Part shown: positions 43,032 through 50,773 of the stretch, in pieces
Position numbering within the stretch: the stretch's first letter is position 1
Layout: every line of letters begins with the position of its first letter
Translations under genes and position numbers: made by a program
Notes under the pieces: generated by a model
Database searches by the model: none
What the model was told of the DNA's origin: nothing
What the model saw: only the letters and a program-made list of their open reading frames with translations
NCBI GenBank assembly: GCA_004553495.1
Contig: SFLE01000004.1
Coordinates: forward strand, 1 to 64,000
Source of the DNA: Clostridiales bacterium
Lineage (GTDB): Bacteria; Bacillota; Clostridia; Oscillospirales; Oscillospiraceae
Length of the DNA: 64,000 nt
Reading direction: 5' to 3'

Positions 43032-43060
43032 TTTACATTTGCGAATAAACTGGTTATAAT
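43032..43060 (+). promoter_or_regulatory. Promoter of the IreB-like gene
   Basis: TTTACA (43032-43037), 17-base spacer, perfect TATAAT (43055-43060), 36 bases before the start codon. Confidence 0.72.
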
Positions 43061-43095
43061 AGCACCAAGATATTTTTAGCGGGGAGTGATCAATT

Positions 43096-43344
43096 ATGGA
43101 AGACATAACGAGAAAATTTGCCGTTGTTGACAGCAAGACCGAAATGCGCGAGATCCTGTCATCGGTATACAATTCTCTGAAGGTCAAGGGATATGACCCC
43201 ATAAACCAGCTTGTCGGCTACATCCTTTCCGAGGATCCGACATACATCACAAACTACAACAGTGCAAGAAGTTTGATATGCAGGATAGACCGAGACGAGC
43301 TCATGCACGAGCTGCTCACAAGCTATCTCGGAAGCGACGATTGA
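43096..43344 (+). CDS. IreB-family regulatory phosphoprotein (UPF0297)
   Basis: An 82-residue IreB-type protein (formerly DUF965), a small dimeric substrate of the IreK/PknB kinase in enterococci that tunes envelope stress response. The match covers nearly the full length: LSSVYNSLKVKGYDP, GYILSEDPTYI and RSLICRIDRDEL. It has its own promoter and terminator; ruvX and the usual UPF0473 gene are not adjacent. Confidence 0.92.
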   Translation: MEDITRKFAVVDSKTEMREILSSVYNSLKVKGYDPINQLVGYILSEDPTYITNYNSARSLICRIDRDELMHELLTSYLGSDD

Positions 43345-43355
43345 CAAAAATGCGG

Positions 43356-43385
43356 AACCGGCACGGTAACCCGTGCCGGTTTTAT
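43356..43385 (+). terminator. Terminator of the IreB-like gene
   Basis: Stem AACCGGCACGG/CCGTGCCGGTT, 3-4-base loop, TTTTATTTT tail. Confidence 0.82.
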
Positions 43386-43535
43386 TTTGAACATATCGTG
43401 ACAGTTTTCACAAATTGAAATTATAACTTTTCAGCACTGTAAATGCATATTTTGCGCGTTTTTCTATACATTTTCTGCATTATGTTCGTTTTTTGGCTGA
43501 TGTCTGGAATTTGCCCGTTTTTACCATATTCTGCA

Positions 43536-43564
43536 TTGCTTTTCCCTTCCGCCGCCGCTATAAT
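43536..43564 (+). promoter_or_regulatory. Promoter of the SCP2 gene
   Basis: TTGCTT (43536-43541), 17-base spacer, perfect TATAAT (43559-43564); the leader to the start is about 70 bases. The rest of the 43386-43642 gap shows no other gene. Confidence 0.72.
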
Positions 43565-43642
43565 GTAAAAGAATTTAAGTAAACGATCATTTTGGCGCGG
43601 CTGTTCTCTAAGCACCGCGTGATCGTAAGGGAGGAAATTATT

Positions 43643-44050
43643 ATGGCAAAACCCGTAAACCAGGAATGGTTCGACAAGCTGTGCGCAGATGTTCTGCCCA
43701 AGTTCTCCGAGAAGAAGACCGGCAAGCTCAACACCTTTACCTACACCGAGATCTGGACCGACAACACCGACGGCACCACCTTCTGGTTCTATGTTGATGT
43801 TCAGGACAATGTTTGCGTCGATCACAAGTGCGGCGTTGGCGAGGACACCGCTCCCGCGGCTACCTTCACCGTTATCGGACCTTACGAGAACTTCGCAAAG
43901 GTCATCACCGGCGAGTGGGATTCCAAGACTCCTCTCATTAAGGGCAAGTTCAAGCTCAAGGGCAACCTCCTTGCAGCAGTTGCTCACCTCGGCGTTTACC
44001 AGAGCCTTATCGAGTCGAAGAAGGCTATCGACTGGGACTACGGCGTTTGA
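43643..44050 (+). CDS. SCP2 sterol-transfer-like domain protein
   Basis: A 135-residue protein that is essentially one SCP2-type lipid-binding domain. The late segment LLAAVAHLGVYQSLIES and the central GPYENFAKVITGEWD are typical. Such proteins bind lipids in a hydrophobic tunnel. The start is ATG 43643 with GGGAGGAAATT upstream; the longer frame from 43592 is not used. Strong codon bias suggests high expression. Own promoter and terminator. Confidence 0.78.
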   Translation: MAKPVNQEWFDKLCADVLPKFSEKKTGKLNTFTYTEIWTDNTDGTTFWFYVDVQDNVCVDHKCGVGEDTAPAATFTVIGPYENFAKVITGEWDSKTPLIKGKFKLKGNLLAAVAHLGVYQSLIESKKAIDWDYGV

Positions 44051-44061
44051 TCCGGAATATA

Positions 44062-44095
44062 AAAACTCCGATGCAAAGTGCATCGGAGTTTTTTT
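44062..44095. terminator. Terminator between SCP2 and 44097 genes
   Basis: Stem AAACTCCGATGC/GCATCGGAGTTT, small loop, eight T. It can serve both convergent genes. Confidence 0.83.
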
Positions 44096-44096
44096 G

Positions 44097-44306
44097 TTAT
44101 TTTGCCTTTATCGCAGCTTCAATGGCAGCGGCTTTATCGGCGGGGACGATGCCCTTGCTGGTGACAAGCTCGAATATCTCGCCGCAGGTCTTTCTGTAAA
44201 ACAGCTTCAGCGGGTATTTGAGAAGATTGGGAGCATACTGCTCGCACAGCTCTTTGCCGCCGTTGACTTCAAAAAAGTCTTTTACCGTCATGCTTTTAAA
44301 ATCCAT
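44097..44306 (-). CDS. Small protein, paralogue of 44368 gene
   Basis: A 69-residue alpha-helical soluble protein with no recognised family. It shares with the neighbouring 77-residue gene the pattern V/GKDF-F/L-E, G-EL, P-x-x-x-K-x-P, K-x-G-E/D-I/V and AD-AAA-E-A, so the two are tandem paralogues. The ribosome binding site GGAGG lies seven bases before the ATG. It follows the other by 61 bases, separated by a terminator. Confidence 0.68.
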   Translation of the reverse strand: MDFKSMTVKDFFEVNGGKELCEQYAPNLLKYPLKLFYRKTCGEIFELVTSKGIVPADKAAAIEAAIKAK

Positions 44307-44326
44307 AATTGACCTCCTTTGACCAA

Positions 44327-44353
44327 AAGAGCCCCGCCGCAGGGCAGGGCTCT
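44327..44353 (-). terminator. Terminator of the 44368 gene
   Basis: Stem AGAGCCC-GCC with GGC-GGGCTCT and a short loop, T-run on the minus strand (TTTTGG). Confidence 0.7.
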
Positions 44354-44367
44354 ATCAGGTAATACGA

Positions 44368-44601
44368 TTACTTGTCTGCGTAGCGCTCGTTGAATGCCTT
44401 CTCAAGAGCTGCTGCCTCGTCTGCGGTGCAGCGGCCGAGCTTGATGCAGGTCCCGACAACATCGCCAGCCTTTTTATTGTAGTAGGGCTTATACATGAGC
44501 TTAGGGAGCTTTGCTATACCGGGGGTGAACTCCTTGAAAAGCTCTACGCCGTCATACTTCTCCAGAAAATCCTTGCCGAGAGTGTCTTTAAATACTGCCA
44601 T
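44368..44601 (-). CDS. Small protein, paralogue of 44097 gene
   Basis: A 77-residue helical soluble protein, no known family, paralogous to the 69-residue gene just downstream on the same strand (shared KDF, EL, P-K-P-L-Y, G-D-V and AD-AAALE-A positions). The first 40 residues are amphipathic with aromatic and basic residues. AGGAGAATT precedes the ATG. Own terminator. Function unknown. Confidence 0.7.
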   Translation of the reverse strand: MAVFKDTLGKDFLEKYDGVELFKEFTPGIAKLPKLMYKPYYNKKAGDVVGTCIKLGRCTADEAAALEKAFNERYADK

Positions 44602-44752
44602 GATAATTCTCCTTTATTGTTTATATGCGAACCTTCCTTCTGTCCGCTTTGCTGATAGACCCATGTTACAACACTTGTGACCTATTTGTCAAGACGAGTA
44701 TTGCCGGCAGAGCCATTTTAGGCAATTTATACAAATTTTTGTTTCAAATTTC

Positions 44753-45346
44753 TCAATTAAATTTTTTGGGACTGAAGTCGGGCTCGGTACCGCTTACAAG
44801 ACGAATTATATTAGAGCGGTGCATGAATATGACCAGCAAGGCGGAGAAAATGCACATAACAACAAGCATTCGACCGGCGTTGGTCACCCATGCCGCAAGC
44901 GGCAGCGCGGCAGCCGCCGTCATGGAAGCAAGCGACACCTTGCGCCCGAGCATTGCCACCGTGAAGAACACAGCCATGATGATGCAGAACGCCAGCGGAT
45001 GCGTCATAAACCCGAGTGCCGCCCCAACCGACACGCCCTTGCCGCCGCGAAAGCCGAAATATATCGGGAAGCAGTGCCCCACCACGCAGAACGCGCCTGC
45101 TATCGCCTCGCCGGTCTGACCGCCGAGATGCGCGCCTATGAGCATTGCCGCCATGGTTTTCACCGCGTCAAGCGCGAATGTGACCGCTCCGGCTTTCATG
45201 CCGTAAACTCGCGCCATGTTGGTTGCTCCGGCATTGCCGCTGCCCTTTGTGCGGATATCCGCGCCGTACAGCTTCTTTGACAGCGGGATGGATGCGCAGA
45301 ACGAGCCGATGAGATACGCAATTGCGGCACAGGCGAGATATATCAT
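44753..45346 (-). CDS. plsY: Glycerol-3-phosphate acyltransferase PlsY
   Basis: PlsY acylates glycerol-3-phosphate using acyl-phosphate, the first step of phospholipid synthesis in most Firmicutes. The 197 residues have five to six membrane helices and the three motifs GSFCASIPLSK, GSGNAGATNMAR (substrate binding) and FRGGKGVSVG. Stand-alone gene; 44602-44752 and 45347-45414 hold no other feature. The usual partner plsX is not in the window. Confidence 0.94.
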   Translation of the reverse strand: MIYLACAAIAYLIGSFCASIPLSKKLYGADIRTKGSGNAGATNMARVYGMKAGAVTFALDAVKTMAAMLIGAHLGGQTGEAIAGAFCVVGHCFPIYFGFRGGKGVSVGAALGFMTHPLAFCIIMAVFFTVAMLGRKVSLASMTAAAALPLAAWVTNAGRMLVVMCIFSALLVIFMHRSNIIRLVSGTEPDFSPKKFN

Positions 45347-45414
45347 GATAAGCCCTCCAATAGTTCAAATATTTTAAATATATTATATCAATTTTTTTAA
45401 GTATTTCAATAGTA

Positions 45415-45446
45415 AAAAACGCACAGTTTAGTACTGTGCGTTTTGT
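45415..45446 (-). terminator. Terminator of the TauE/SafE-like gene
   Basis: Stem AACGCACAGT/ACTGTGCGTT, 5-base loop, T-tract on the minus strand 17 bases after the stop. Confidence 0.8.
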
Positions 45447-45462
45447 CGATTATATATACATT

Positions 45463-45870
45463 TCAAATGATGTCAGCCATTTTTAGCCCATTTATCAGCA
45501 TTTTTACCCCAAATGCAGTCACGAGCACCGCGCTGAACTTTATCATATATTTAAGTGACCTTTTCGGTATGAGCGATCCGAGTGAACCGAAAAGCAGCAT
45601 GAGCGGCACGGTGCCGAGGGAAAATGTGAGCATTATGAGCGCTCCCCTGCCCATGCTGCCAGAGGACATTGCAAACAGCCACATTGCGTACATCGAGCCG
45701 CAGGGCATAACGCCGGTGAGTAGCCCCACAATGAGCGGTCTTGCGGCAAGGCGTTTTCTCCCCGCCGTCACCGAGCAGAACGAGCTCTGCTGCGACAAAA
45801 GCGCGCGCCTTAGCTTTCCCACGCAGGCGGCGCAGTCAACATTGCTGATATTTGCGGCTATTCGGCTCAT
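45463..45870 (-). CDS. Half-size TauE/SafE-like membrane protein
   Basis: A 135-residue protein matching only the C-terminal half of the sulfite-exporter TauE/SafE (urease accessory UreH-like) family: GLLTGVMPCGSMYAMWLFAMSSGSM, FSLGTVPLMLLFG and VLVTAFGVKMLINGL, three membrane helices. The first 48 residues are soluble with a CAAC motif (NVDCAACVGKL), like a heavy-metal-binding loop. The missing half is not upstream; a perfect promoter and AAGGAG before the ATG show this is the natural gene. It may dimerise (inference). Confidence 0.75.
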   Translation of the reverse strand: MSRIAANISNVDCAACVGKLRRALLSQQSSFCSVTAGRKRLAARPLIVGLLTGVMPCGSMYAMWLFAMSSGSMGRGALIMLTFSLGTVPLMLLFGSLGSLIPKRSLKYMIKFSAVLVTAFGVKMLINGLKMADII

Positions 45871-45911
45871 ACGGCGGTCTCCTTTTTATAATTACCACTT
45901 GGTTAATATTA

Positions 45912-45940
45912 AATATATCACGCTCTCATATCCGTGTCAA
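45912..45940 (-). promoter_or_regulatory. Promoter of the TauE/SafE-like gene with palindrome
   Basis: On the minus strand perfect TTGACA (45935-45940), 17-base spacer and TATATT (45912-45917). The palindrome TTAATATTAA (45903-45912) lies just after the -10 and could be a repressor site (inference). Confidence 0.8.
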
Positions 45941-46005
45941 CAGCCTTTACGGAAGCGGGCAAATATGTTATCATTTAAAAAATATGTTGTTTGGAGGAGC
46001 GGACC

Positions 46006-47685
46006 ATGCACCTATACAAGCGGATCTGCGCGGCTTTCCTTGCCATTATCATGATGGTATTGCTCGGCGCGTGCAACATCGCCGAAGTGCTGTACCCGAA
46101 TTATGATTTCACAAAGCTTGAGAGGGTATTTAACGGCGAGCGCAGCCATGACCGCGTTGCGGGACTCGGCTTCGAGAGCATGGAATACTCCCGTCCGAAC
46201 CTCGACGAGCTGGAGAAGCTTGCCGAGAATGTCTCATCCCTTCTCGACGATGGGGCTTCGAGGAAAGAGGTAATTGCCGCTCTCGACGAGTTTTTCGATG
46301 CCTACTCGCAGTTTAACACCATGTACACGCTCGCAATGATACGCAGCGACATTGACATTGACGACGATAACTACGCGCAGGAATATGCCTACTGCTCTGA
46401 AAGCGCCTCGCAGGTGGATAAGCTCTACGACGATGTTATGCTCACCTGCTCCGGCTCGTCGCTCTGCGATTATCTCGACGCGTACTACTTCGGCGGCGGT
46501 CTTGAGGAAAACTACAGCGCCGGCGACGATGGGTACACCCCCGATGCCGAGCTCGTACGGCTTCGGACTCAGGAGGCGCAGCTTCTTATAGAATACAGCA
46601 AGATAGATAACGCCCTCGGTGCTGCCGAGAGCTACGAGGAGATCGCCGGATATAACGAGGACGCGGCAAATATCTACATTAAGCTCATAAAGCTCCGCCA
46701 CAGGATAGCCGAGAAATTGGGCTATGACAGCTACCGCGAGTATTGCTACGAATCCTTCGGACGCGGGTACGCTCCCGCGGAGATAGAGGAGTTCAAAAAA
46801 GCCGTTGAGCAGTATATCGTTCCGATATACATCAAGCTCAGCCAGCGCGGTGACCTTGACTCGATGTACTATGACTTTAACGAGCTAAGCGCCGCAGACT
46901 GCCTCGACATTCTCTCCGGCGCTGCGGAAAATATGGGCGGAGACATTGCGCAGGCGATGGAGCTTTTAAAAAGCGAGGGGCTTTACTGCATCGGCAGCAG
47001 CGGCGAAATGCGCGTCCGCTCTTATGTCACCTATATAAGCGGCTATGAGGTGCCGTTTCTGTTCTCGCACACAAATGGCTACGGCGACGATGTTCTCACC
47101 GTAGGGCACGAGTTCGGGCACTTTGTGGACGGATATTTAAACTACGGGCTCAACAGCGACAACGACTCCTCCGAAATGTTCTCGCAGGGAATGGAATACC
47201 TTCTTCCGGAATACCTTGACGATGAGTCCTTTGCCGAGAGCTTACGCAGGTTCAAGATGCTCGACACCGTGAACACGCTCGTAGATCAAGCAAGCTTCAA
47301 TGCGTTTGAAGACGCCGTGTACGCGCTCCCCGAGGATGAGCTGACGGTTGATAACATAAACTCTATATACGCCCGCATTGCCGGTGAATACGGCTATGCC
47401 TCGGAGTATCCCGCCGAGTATCTGCCGTATATGTGGATAAGCATTTCTCACCTGTTTGAGATGCCGTTTTATGTCATAAGCTACTGTGTTTCCGCCTGCG
47501 CCGCCTTCCAGCTTTATAACATGGAGCTTAACGAGTCGGGCAGCGGGCTGAGCGCCTATCTTGAGCTTATGGATGCCTCGGCTGAGAATGATTTTATAAC
47601 CATCCTCGACAATGCCGGCATACCCTCGCCGCTTTCATCGGAAACGGTAAAAAGCATCGCCTTAACGCTTAAGCATCTGCTATAA
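46006..47685 (+). CDS. M3-family oligopeptidase lipoprotein
   Basis: A 559-residue M3 metallopeptidase (oligoendopeptidase F relative). The start is ATG 46006 after GGAGGAGC; the TTG five codons earlier lies before that site. The signal MHLYKRICAAFLAIIMMVLL ends in the lipobox LGAC, so it is a membrane-anchored lipoprotein. The zinc site is H368-E-F-G-H372 with a downstream Glu, as in M3. It should hydrolyse peptides on the outer face. It stands alone, between divergent promoters and a convergent trmO. Confidence 0.88.
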   Translation: MHLYKRICAAFLAIIMMVLLGACNIAEVLYPNYDFTKLERVFNGERSHDRVAGLGFESMEYSRPNLDELEKLAENVSSLLDDGASRKEVIAALDEFFDAYSQFNTMYTLAMIRSDIDIDDDNYAQEYAYCSESASQVDKLYDDVMLTCSGSSLCDYLDAYYFGGGLEENYSAGDDGYTPDAELVRLRTQEAQLLIEYSKIDNALGAAESYEEIAGYNEDAANIYIKLIKLRHRIAEKLGYDSYREYCYESFGRGYAPAEIEEFKKAVEQYIVPIYIKLSQRGDLDSMYYDFNELSAADCLDILSGAAENMGGDIAQAMELLKSEGLYCIGSSGEMRVRSYVTYISGYEVPFLFSHTNGYGDDVLTVGHEFGHFVDGYLNYGLNSDNDSSEMFSQGMEYLLPEYLDDESFAESLRRFKMLDTVNTLVDQASFNAFEDAVYALPEDELTVDNINSIYARIAGEYGYASEYPAEYLPYMWISISHLFEMPFYVISYCVSACAAFQLYNMELNESGSGLSAYLELMDASAENDFITILDNAGIPSPLSSETVKSIALTLKHLL

Positions 47686-47687
47686 AA

Positions 47688-47706
47688 ATGACCGCCATTG
47701 GGCGGT
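47688..47706. terminator. Short hairpin between convergent genes
   Basis: GACCGCC/GGGCGGTC stem with a 3-base loop; poor T-tract, so a weak terminator. Confidence 0.45.
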
Positions 47707-47707
47707 C

Positions 47708-48364
47708 TTATTCTATGCTTATCACCGTGAGGGTGTCGCCGGTGACTTTGAATTTTATCTCGCATCCGGCATACTCCATGCCGTAAACTCTGTCGGGATC
47801 GTCCTGATAGCGCGGGCGCGGGTCGTTTTCCAAAACGCTTTCCAGCCCCTCGGGGGCGGCGGCATTCTCCGGCAGAACAACGCTCAGCTTTTTAAAGGTG
47901 ACGGAATCGGTAAAGCCGCCCTTTGCCTCGGGGTGAGCGTCGGCATAGGCTATATAGGGCTTTATATCGAATATCGGAGTTCCGTCCATGAGGTCTGCGC
48001 CGCGGACTATGAGCACCGGTCCCCTGTCGGCGGTGTATTCCACCCGCTCAAGCTCCACCGACGAAAGCCCGATGGGGTTCGGGCGAAACGGCGACCGAGT
48101 GGCGAAAACGCCCATGCGCACATTTCCGCCGAGCCTCGGCGGGCGCACCGTGGGCGACCATTTATCCGTTACGCTCTCGGAGAACATCCACAGCAGCCAC
48201 AGGTGCGAGTACCCGTCTATGCCGCGCACTGCGTCCGGAACGCGGTATTCCGGCTCAAACACGATCTCTCCGCGAACCTGCGGTGCAACTCCGCTCTGGC
48301 GGGGTATACCGAATTTTGTTTTAAAAGGCGTGCGTATGTGCGCTATTATCTTCATTTCCGGCAT
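47708..48364 (-). CDS. trmO: tRNA (N6-threonylcarbamoyladenosine37-N6)-methyltransferase TrmO
   Basis: TrmO (TsaA) methylates t6A37 in tRNA. The 218 residues have the SAM-dependent beta-barrel (IAHIRTPFKTKFGIPRQ), GIDGYSHLWLLWMF and the conserved FATRSPFRPNPIGLS, plus a C-terminal domain with residues DPRPRYQ. The start ATG follows AGGTGAGAT. It is divergent from the ABC transporter to its right. Confidence 0.92.
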   Translation of the reverse strand: MPEMKIIAHIRTPFKTKFGIPRQSGVAPQVRGEIVFEPEYRVPDAVRGIDGYSHLWLLWMFSESVTDKWSPTVRPPRLGGNVRMGVFATRSPFRPNPIGLSSVELERVEYTADRGPVLIVRGADLMDGTPIFDIKPYIAYADAHPEAKGGFTDSVTFKKLSVVLPENAAAPEGLESVLENDPRPRYQDDPDRVYGMEYAGCEIKFKVTGDTLTVISIE

Positions 48365-48382
48365 TTATCTCACCTGCTCTTG

Positions 48383-48426
48383 TTGATTTTTTCCGTTTAA
48401 TAATATATTATATAGTTTATAAACTA
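48383..48426 (+). promoter_or_regulatory. Promoter and palindrome upstream of the ABC transporter
   Basis: TTGATT (48383-48388), 17-base spacer, TATTAT (48406-48411). Immediately downstream the perfect 14-base palindrome TAGTTTATAAACTA (48413-48426) covers the expected start site, as an operator would. The regulator is unknown. Confidence 0.6.
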
Positions 48427-48453
48427 AATGTCAACAAATCGGGAGGTGAGCCT

Positions 48454-49347
48454 TTGGAATACATTCTGCGCACTAAAAATCTCACGAAGCAGTTCGGTGA
48501 GAAATTTGCCGTCAGGGGCGTTAGTATGCAGATCCGCAAGGGCGAGATATACGGATTTATCGGCAAAAACGGCGCGGGCAAAACAACGCTTATGCGCCTT
48601 ATCCTCGGAGCCGCCATGCCTACCGACGGCAGCATAGAGCTGTTCGGCGGAGAGGATGAAAACTCCGCGCGCCACCGCATCGGCGCGCTTCTTGAATACC
48701 CCTGCATCTATAAAAACTGCTCGGCGCTTGAAAACCTGCGCCGCTTTGCGATACTCACCGGCAACGACACCGATGAGCTGGAGGATATACTCGAGCTCGT
48801 GGGGCTCGGAAAAGTGGGCAATAAGAAAGCCGGTCAGTTTTCTCTCGGCATGAAGCAGCGTCTGGCAATCGGCATAGCCCTGCTGGGGCATCCGGAGTTC
48901 CTCGTGCTCGACGAGCCGATAAACGGGCTCGATCCCGCCGGAATAAAGGAAATTCGTGATGTTATTCTGGCGCTCAATCAGAAAAAGGGCGTTACTTTCC
49001 TCATATCGAGCCACCTGCTCGACGAGCTTTCAAAGATAGTAACCACCTACGGCATAATAAAGGACGGCGTTCTCATAGAGCAGATCACCGCGCCCGAGCT
49101 TCAGGCAAAATGCCGCCACCATCTCAAGATAGCAGCCGACGATATTCCCAAGACCGCCGCGCTGCTGGAGTGTCTTACCGATAAGCGCTATATCAAGGTC
49201 GGCGACGGCTGTCTGTATCTGTACGATCTCATCGACAAAAGCGACCGGATAAACAGGCTCCTCGTAAATCACGGCATCCGAGTGAGCGAGCTGGCGGTGC
49301 AGACGGCAAGCCTTGAAGAGTACTTTCTTGAAAGGATGGGCAAGTGA
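48454..49347 (+). CDS. ABC transporter ATP-binding protein (bacitracin/lantibiotic type)
   Basis: A 297-residue ATPase of the ABC-2 exporter type: Walker A GKNGAGKTT, signature FSLGMKQR, Walker B FLVLDEP(I)NGLDPAG, and a C-terminal extension (about 230-297). The start codon is TTG 48454, seven bases after GGGAGG. The partner permease starts one base after its stop. Such pairs export peptides or lipids, often antimicrobial peptides, but the substrate is unknown. Confidence 0.9.
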   Translation: MEYILRTKNLTKQFGEKFAVRGVSMQIRKGEIYGFIGKNGAGKTTLMRLILGAAMPTDGSIELFGGEDENSARHRIGALLEYPCIYKNCSALENLRRFAILTGNDTDELEDILELVGLGKVGNKKAGQFSLGMKQRLAIGIALLGHPEFLVLDEPINGLDPAGIKEIRDVILALNQKKGVTFLISSHLLDELSKIVTTYGIIKDGVLIEQITAPELQAKCRHHLKIAADDIPKTAALLECLTDKRYIKVGDGCLYLYDLIDKSDRINRLLVNHGIRVSELAVQTASLEEYFLERMGK

Positions 49348-49348
49348 C

Positions 49349-50101
49349 ATGGGAAAGCTTCTGCATTTTGAATTTCACAAGCTCATCCGTCAAAAGAGCT
49401 TTTACATCTGCCTTGCGGTGCTGCTCGGTATGCTCGTCGTGTCCGCGGAGACCTCGCAGCTTATTTATGCCGACAGCGAAACGCTGCCGCCGACTCTGAA
49501 CGCGCTGGATAACCTCATGAGCTCTGTCAGCGGGAGCGTACTGAAGATGATCCTCGGCGTTTTTATCCCTCTGTTCGTGTGCGAGGATTTCGTATCCGGC
49601 ACGATCCGGAATGTCATAACGCGCGGCTACACGCGCCTTGAGATATTCTTCTCAAAGCTCATCGCGGTCCTGTGCGCCTGTGTTATCATGACCGTTCTCT
49701 GCATGGCTGTCGCGTATCTCGTCGGGCTCATATTCTGGGGCACGGGCGAGGGCTCGTTTACCGGTGAGCAGGTAAAAATACTGCTGTGCCAGCTACTGGT
49801 CACGCTCGCAATATCCTCGCTGTTTTATGCTATAAGCACCGTTTTGCAGAAAACCGGCGGAGCCATCGCGGTGTGTCTGGTGCTGCCGATGGTGCTGGGC
49901 ATAATCCTCACGCTTGCAGACACCGCGCTCGCCGAAAAGGAGATACAGCTATCCGGCTACTGGATAGAGAGTGCCGGCGCAGCTCTCTCATCCGCGGATG
50001 TGGCAGCCGATGAGCTCAAAAAATCGCTGCTCACAGCGCTTGCGTACCTTGCCGTTACGACGGCGGGCTCGTGGTTTTTGATAAGAAAAAGAGAATACTG
50101 A
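49349..50101 (+). CDS. ABC-2 type transporter permease
   Basis: A 250-residue, six-helix permease paired with the preceding ATPase. The start is ATG 49349 (M-G-K-L-L-H-F-E-F-H-K-L), overlapping no stop; the open frame from 49313 crosses the ATPase end. Hydrophobic segments lie at about 15-35, 60-85, 105-135, 145-170, 175-195 and 225-245, with DFVSGTIRNVITRGYTR typical of this family. Followed by a terminator. Confidence 0.86.
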   Translation: MGKLLHFEFHKLIRQKSFYICLAVLLGMLVVSAETSQLIYADSETLPPTLNALDNLMSSVSGSVLKMILGVFIPLFVCEDFVSGTIRNVITRGYTRLEIFFSKLIAVLCACVIMTVLCMAVAYLVGLIFWGTGEGSFTGEQVKILLCQLLVTLAISSLFYAISTVLQKTGGAIAVCLVLPMVLGIILTLADTALAEKEIQLSGYWIESAGAALSSADVAADELKKSLLTALAYLAVTTAGSWFLIRKREY

Positions 50102-50132
50102 AAAAAGCAGGGATTGAATCCCTGCTTTTTTA
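50101..50132. terminator. Bidirectional terminator
   Basis: AAAAAAGCAGGGA / TCCCTGCTTTTTT stem with a 5-base loop; on the minus strand it contains the stop of the ABC-remnant frame. Confidence 0.8.
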
Positions 50133-50300
50133 AAGCTCTTTTTTCTCGAATATCCTCTGTGATATGAGCCATGACGCGGCAAACAGCAGCAGCGAGACGA
50201 CAAGTCCCATTATGCAGCCCGACGGCAGCGCAAGGTCAATGCCGTCAAGCGAAAAATCTCCATAGCTCTTTCTGAGCCCGTGTATTTCCAACGCGTTCAT
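50130..50300 (-). pseudogene. Remnant of a GntR-controlled ABC transporter: in-frame ATPase-permease fusion
   Basis: A 56-residue open frame not otherwise visible. Its first 32 residues (MNALEIHGLRKSYGDFSLDG, then IDLALPSGCIMGL) are the start of an ABC ATPase, up to where Walker A should begin; the last ~24 residues (VVSLLLFAASWLISQRIFEK...) are the last helix and tail of an ABC-2 permease. The middle, about 1.3-1.6 kb, is missing. The ATG follows the GntR stop by three bases and uses its GGAGG, as in intact YtrA-type operons. No function is expected. Confidence 0.8.
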
Positions 50301-50303
50301 CGT

Positions 50304-50675
50304 TTACTCCTCCATTTCATAGCTGAGCATTTCGATAAGCTCTTCCCTGCTCAGTCCGCACGAATGCGCAAGCTTTATTATTTGCTCCATGTGCTCCTCG
50401 ATCTTCCTGAGACTTTCCTCGCGCAAAAGCTCGGTGTTTTTCGGCGCGACAAAGCAGCCCTTTGCCGCTACCGTGTAAATAAACCCGTCCTTTTCAAGCT
50501 CGTCGTAGGCGCGCTTTGTCGTTATAACGCTTATTCGCAGATCCTTTGCTAGCCCGCGTATGGACGGCAGCGGCTCATCGGCGCTGAGGCTGCCGCCGAT
50601 TATCTGCGCCTTTATCTGAGAATATATCTGGTCGTATATCGGCTGTCCGCTGCGGTTGTCTATAAATATGTTCAC
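50304..50675 (-). CDS. GntR-family (YtrA-type) transcriptional regulator
   Basis: A 123-residue regulator with an N-terminal winged helix (NIFIDNRSGQPIYDQIYSQI, PLPSIRGLAKDLRIS, KRAYDELEKDGFI) and the short effector region typical of the YtrA subfamily, which usually represses an adjacent ABC transporter. The start is GTG 50675 with GAGGAG seven bases upstream; the frame open to 50723 overlaps the promoter. Its transporter is reduced to the 56-residue remnant. Confidence 0.87.
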   Translation of the reverse strand: MNIFIDNRSGQPIYDQIYSQIKAQIIGGSLSADEPLPSIRGLAKDLRISVITTKRAYDELEKDGFIYTVAAKGCFVAPKNTELLREESLRKIEEHMEQIIKLAHSCGLSREELIEMLSYEMEE

Positions 50676-50690
50676 AGTGCCGCTCCTCTC

Positions 50691-50734
50691 ATACTGTATA
50701 TATTCATTATATACAGTATACACGCATTTGTCAA
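50691..50734 (-). promoter_or_regulatory. GntR promoter with operator palindrome
   Basis: On the minus strand TTGACA (50729-50734), 17-base spacer and perfect TATAAT (50706-50711). Over the -10 and start site lies a perfect inverted repeat: ATACTGTATATA (50691-50702), 5-base spacer, TATATACAGTAT (50708-50719). This is where a YtrA-type repressor would bind, so autoregulation is likely. Confidence 0.82.
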
Positions 50735-50763
50735 TAAAAAAAGACCCGCATAAGCGGGTCTTT
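50735..50763 (-). terminator. Terminator of the AGCS symporter gene
   Basis: Stem AAGACCCGC/GCGGGTCTT, 4-base loop, T-tract on the minus strand, 11 bases after the stop. It ends right behind the GntR -35. Confidence 0.82.
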
Positions 50764-50773
50764 GGAGCAGCTA

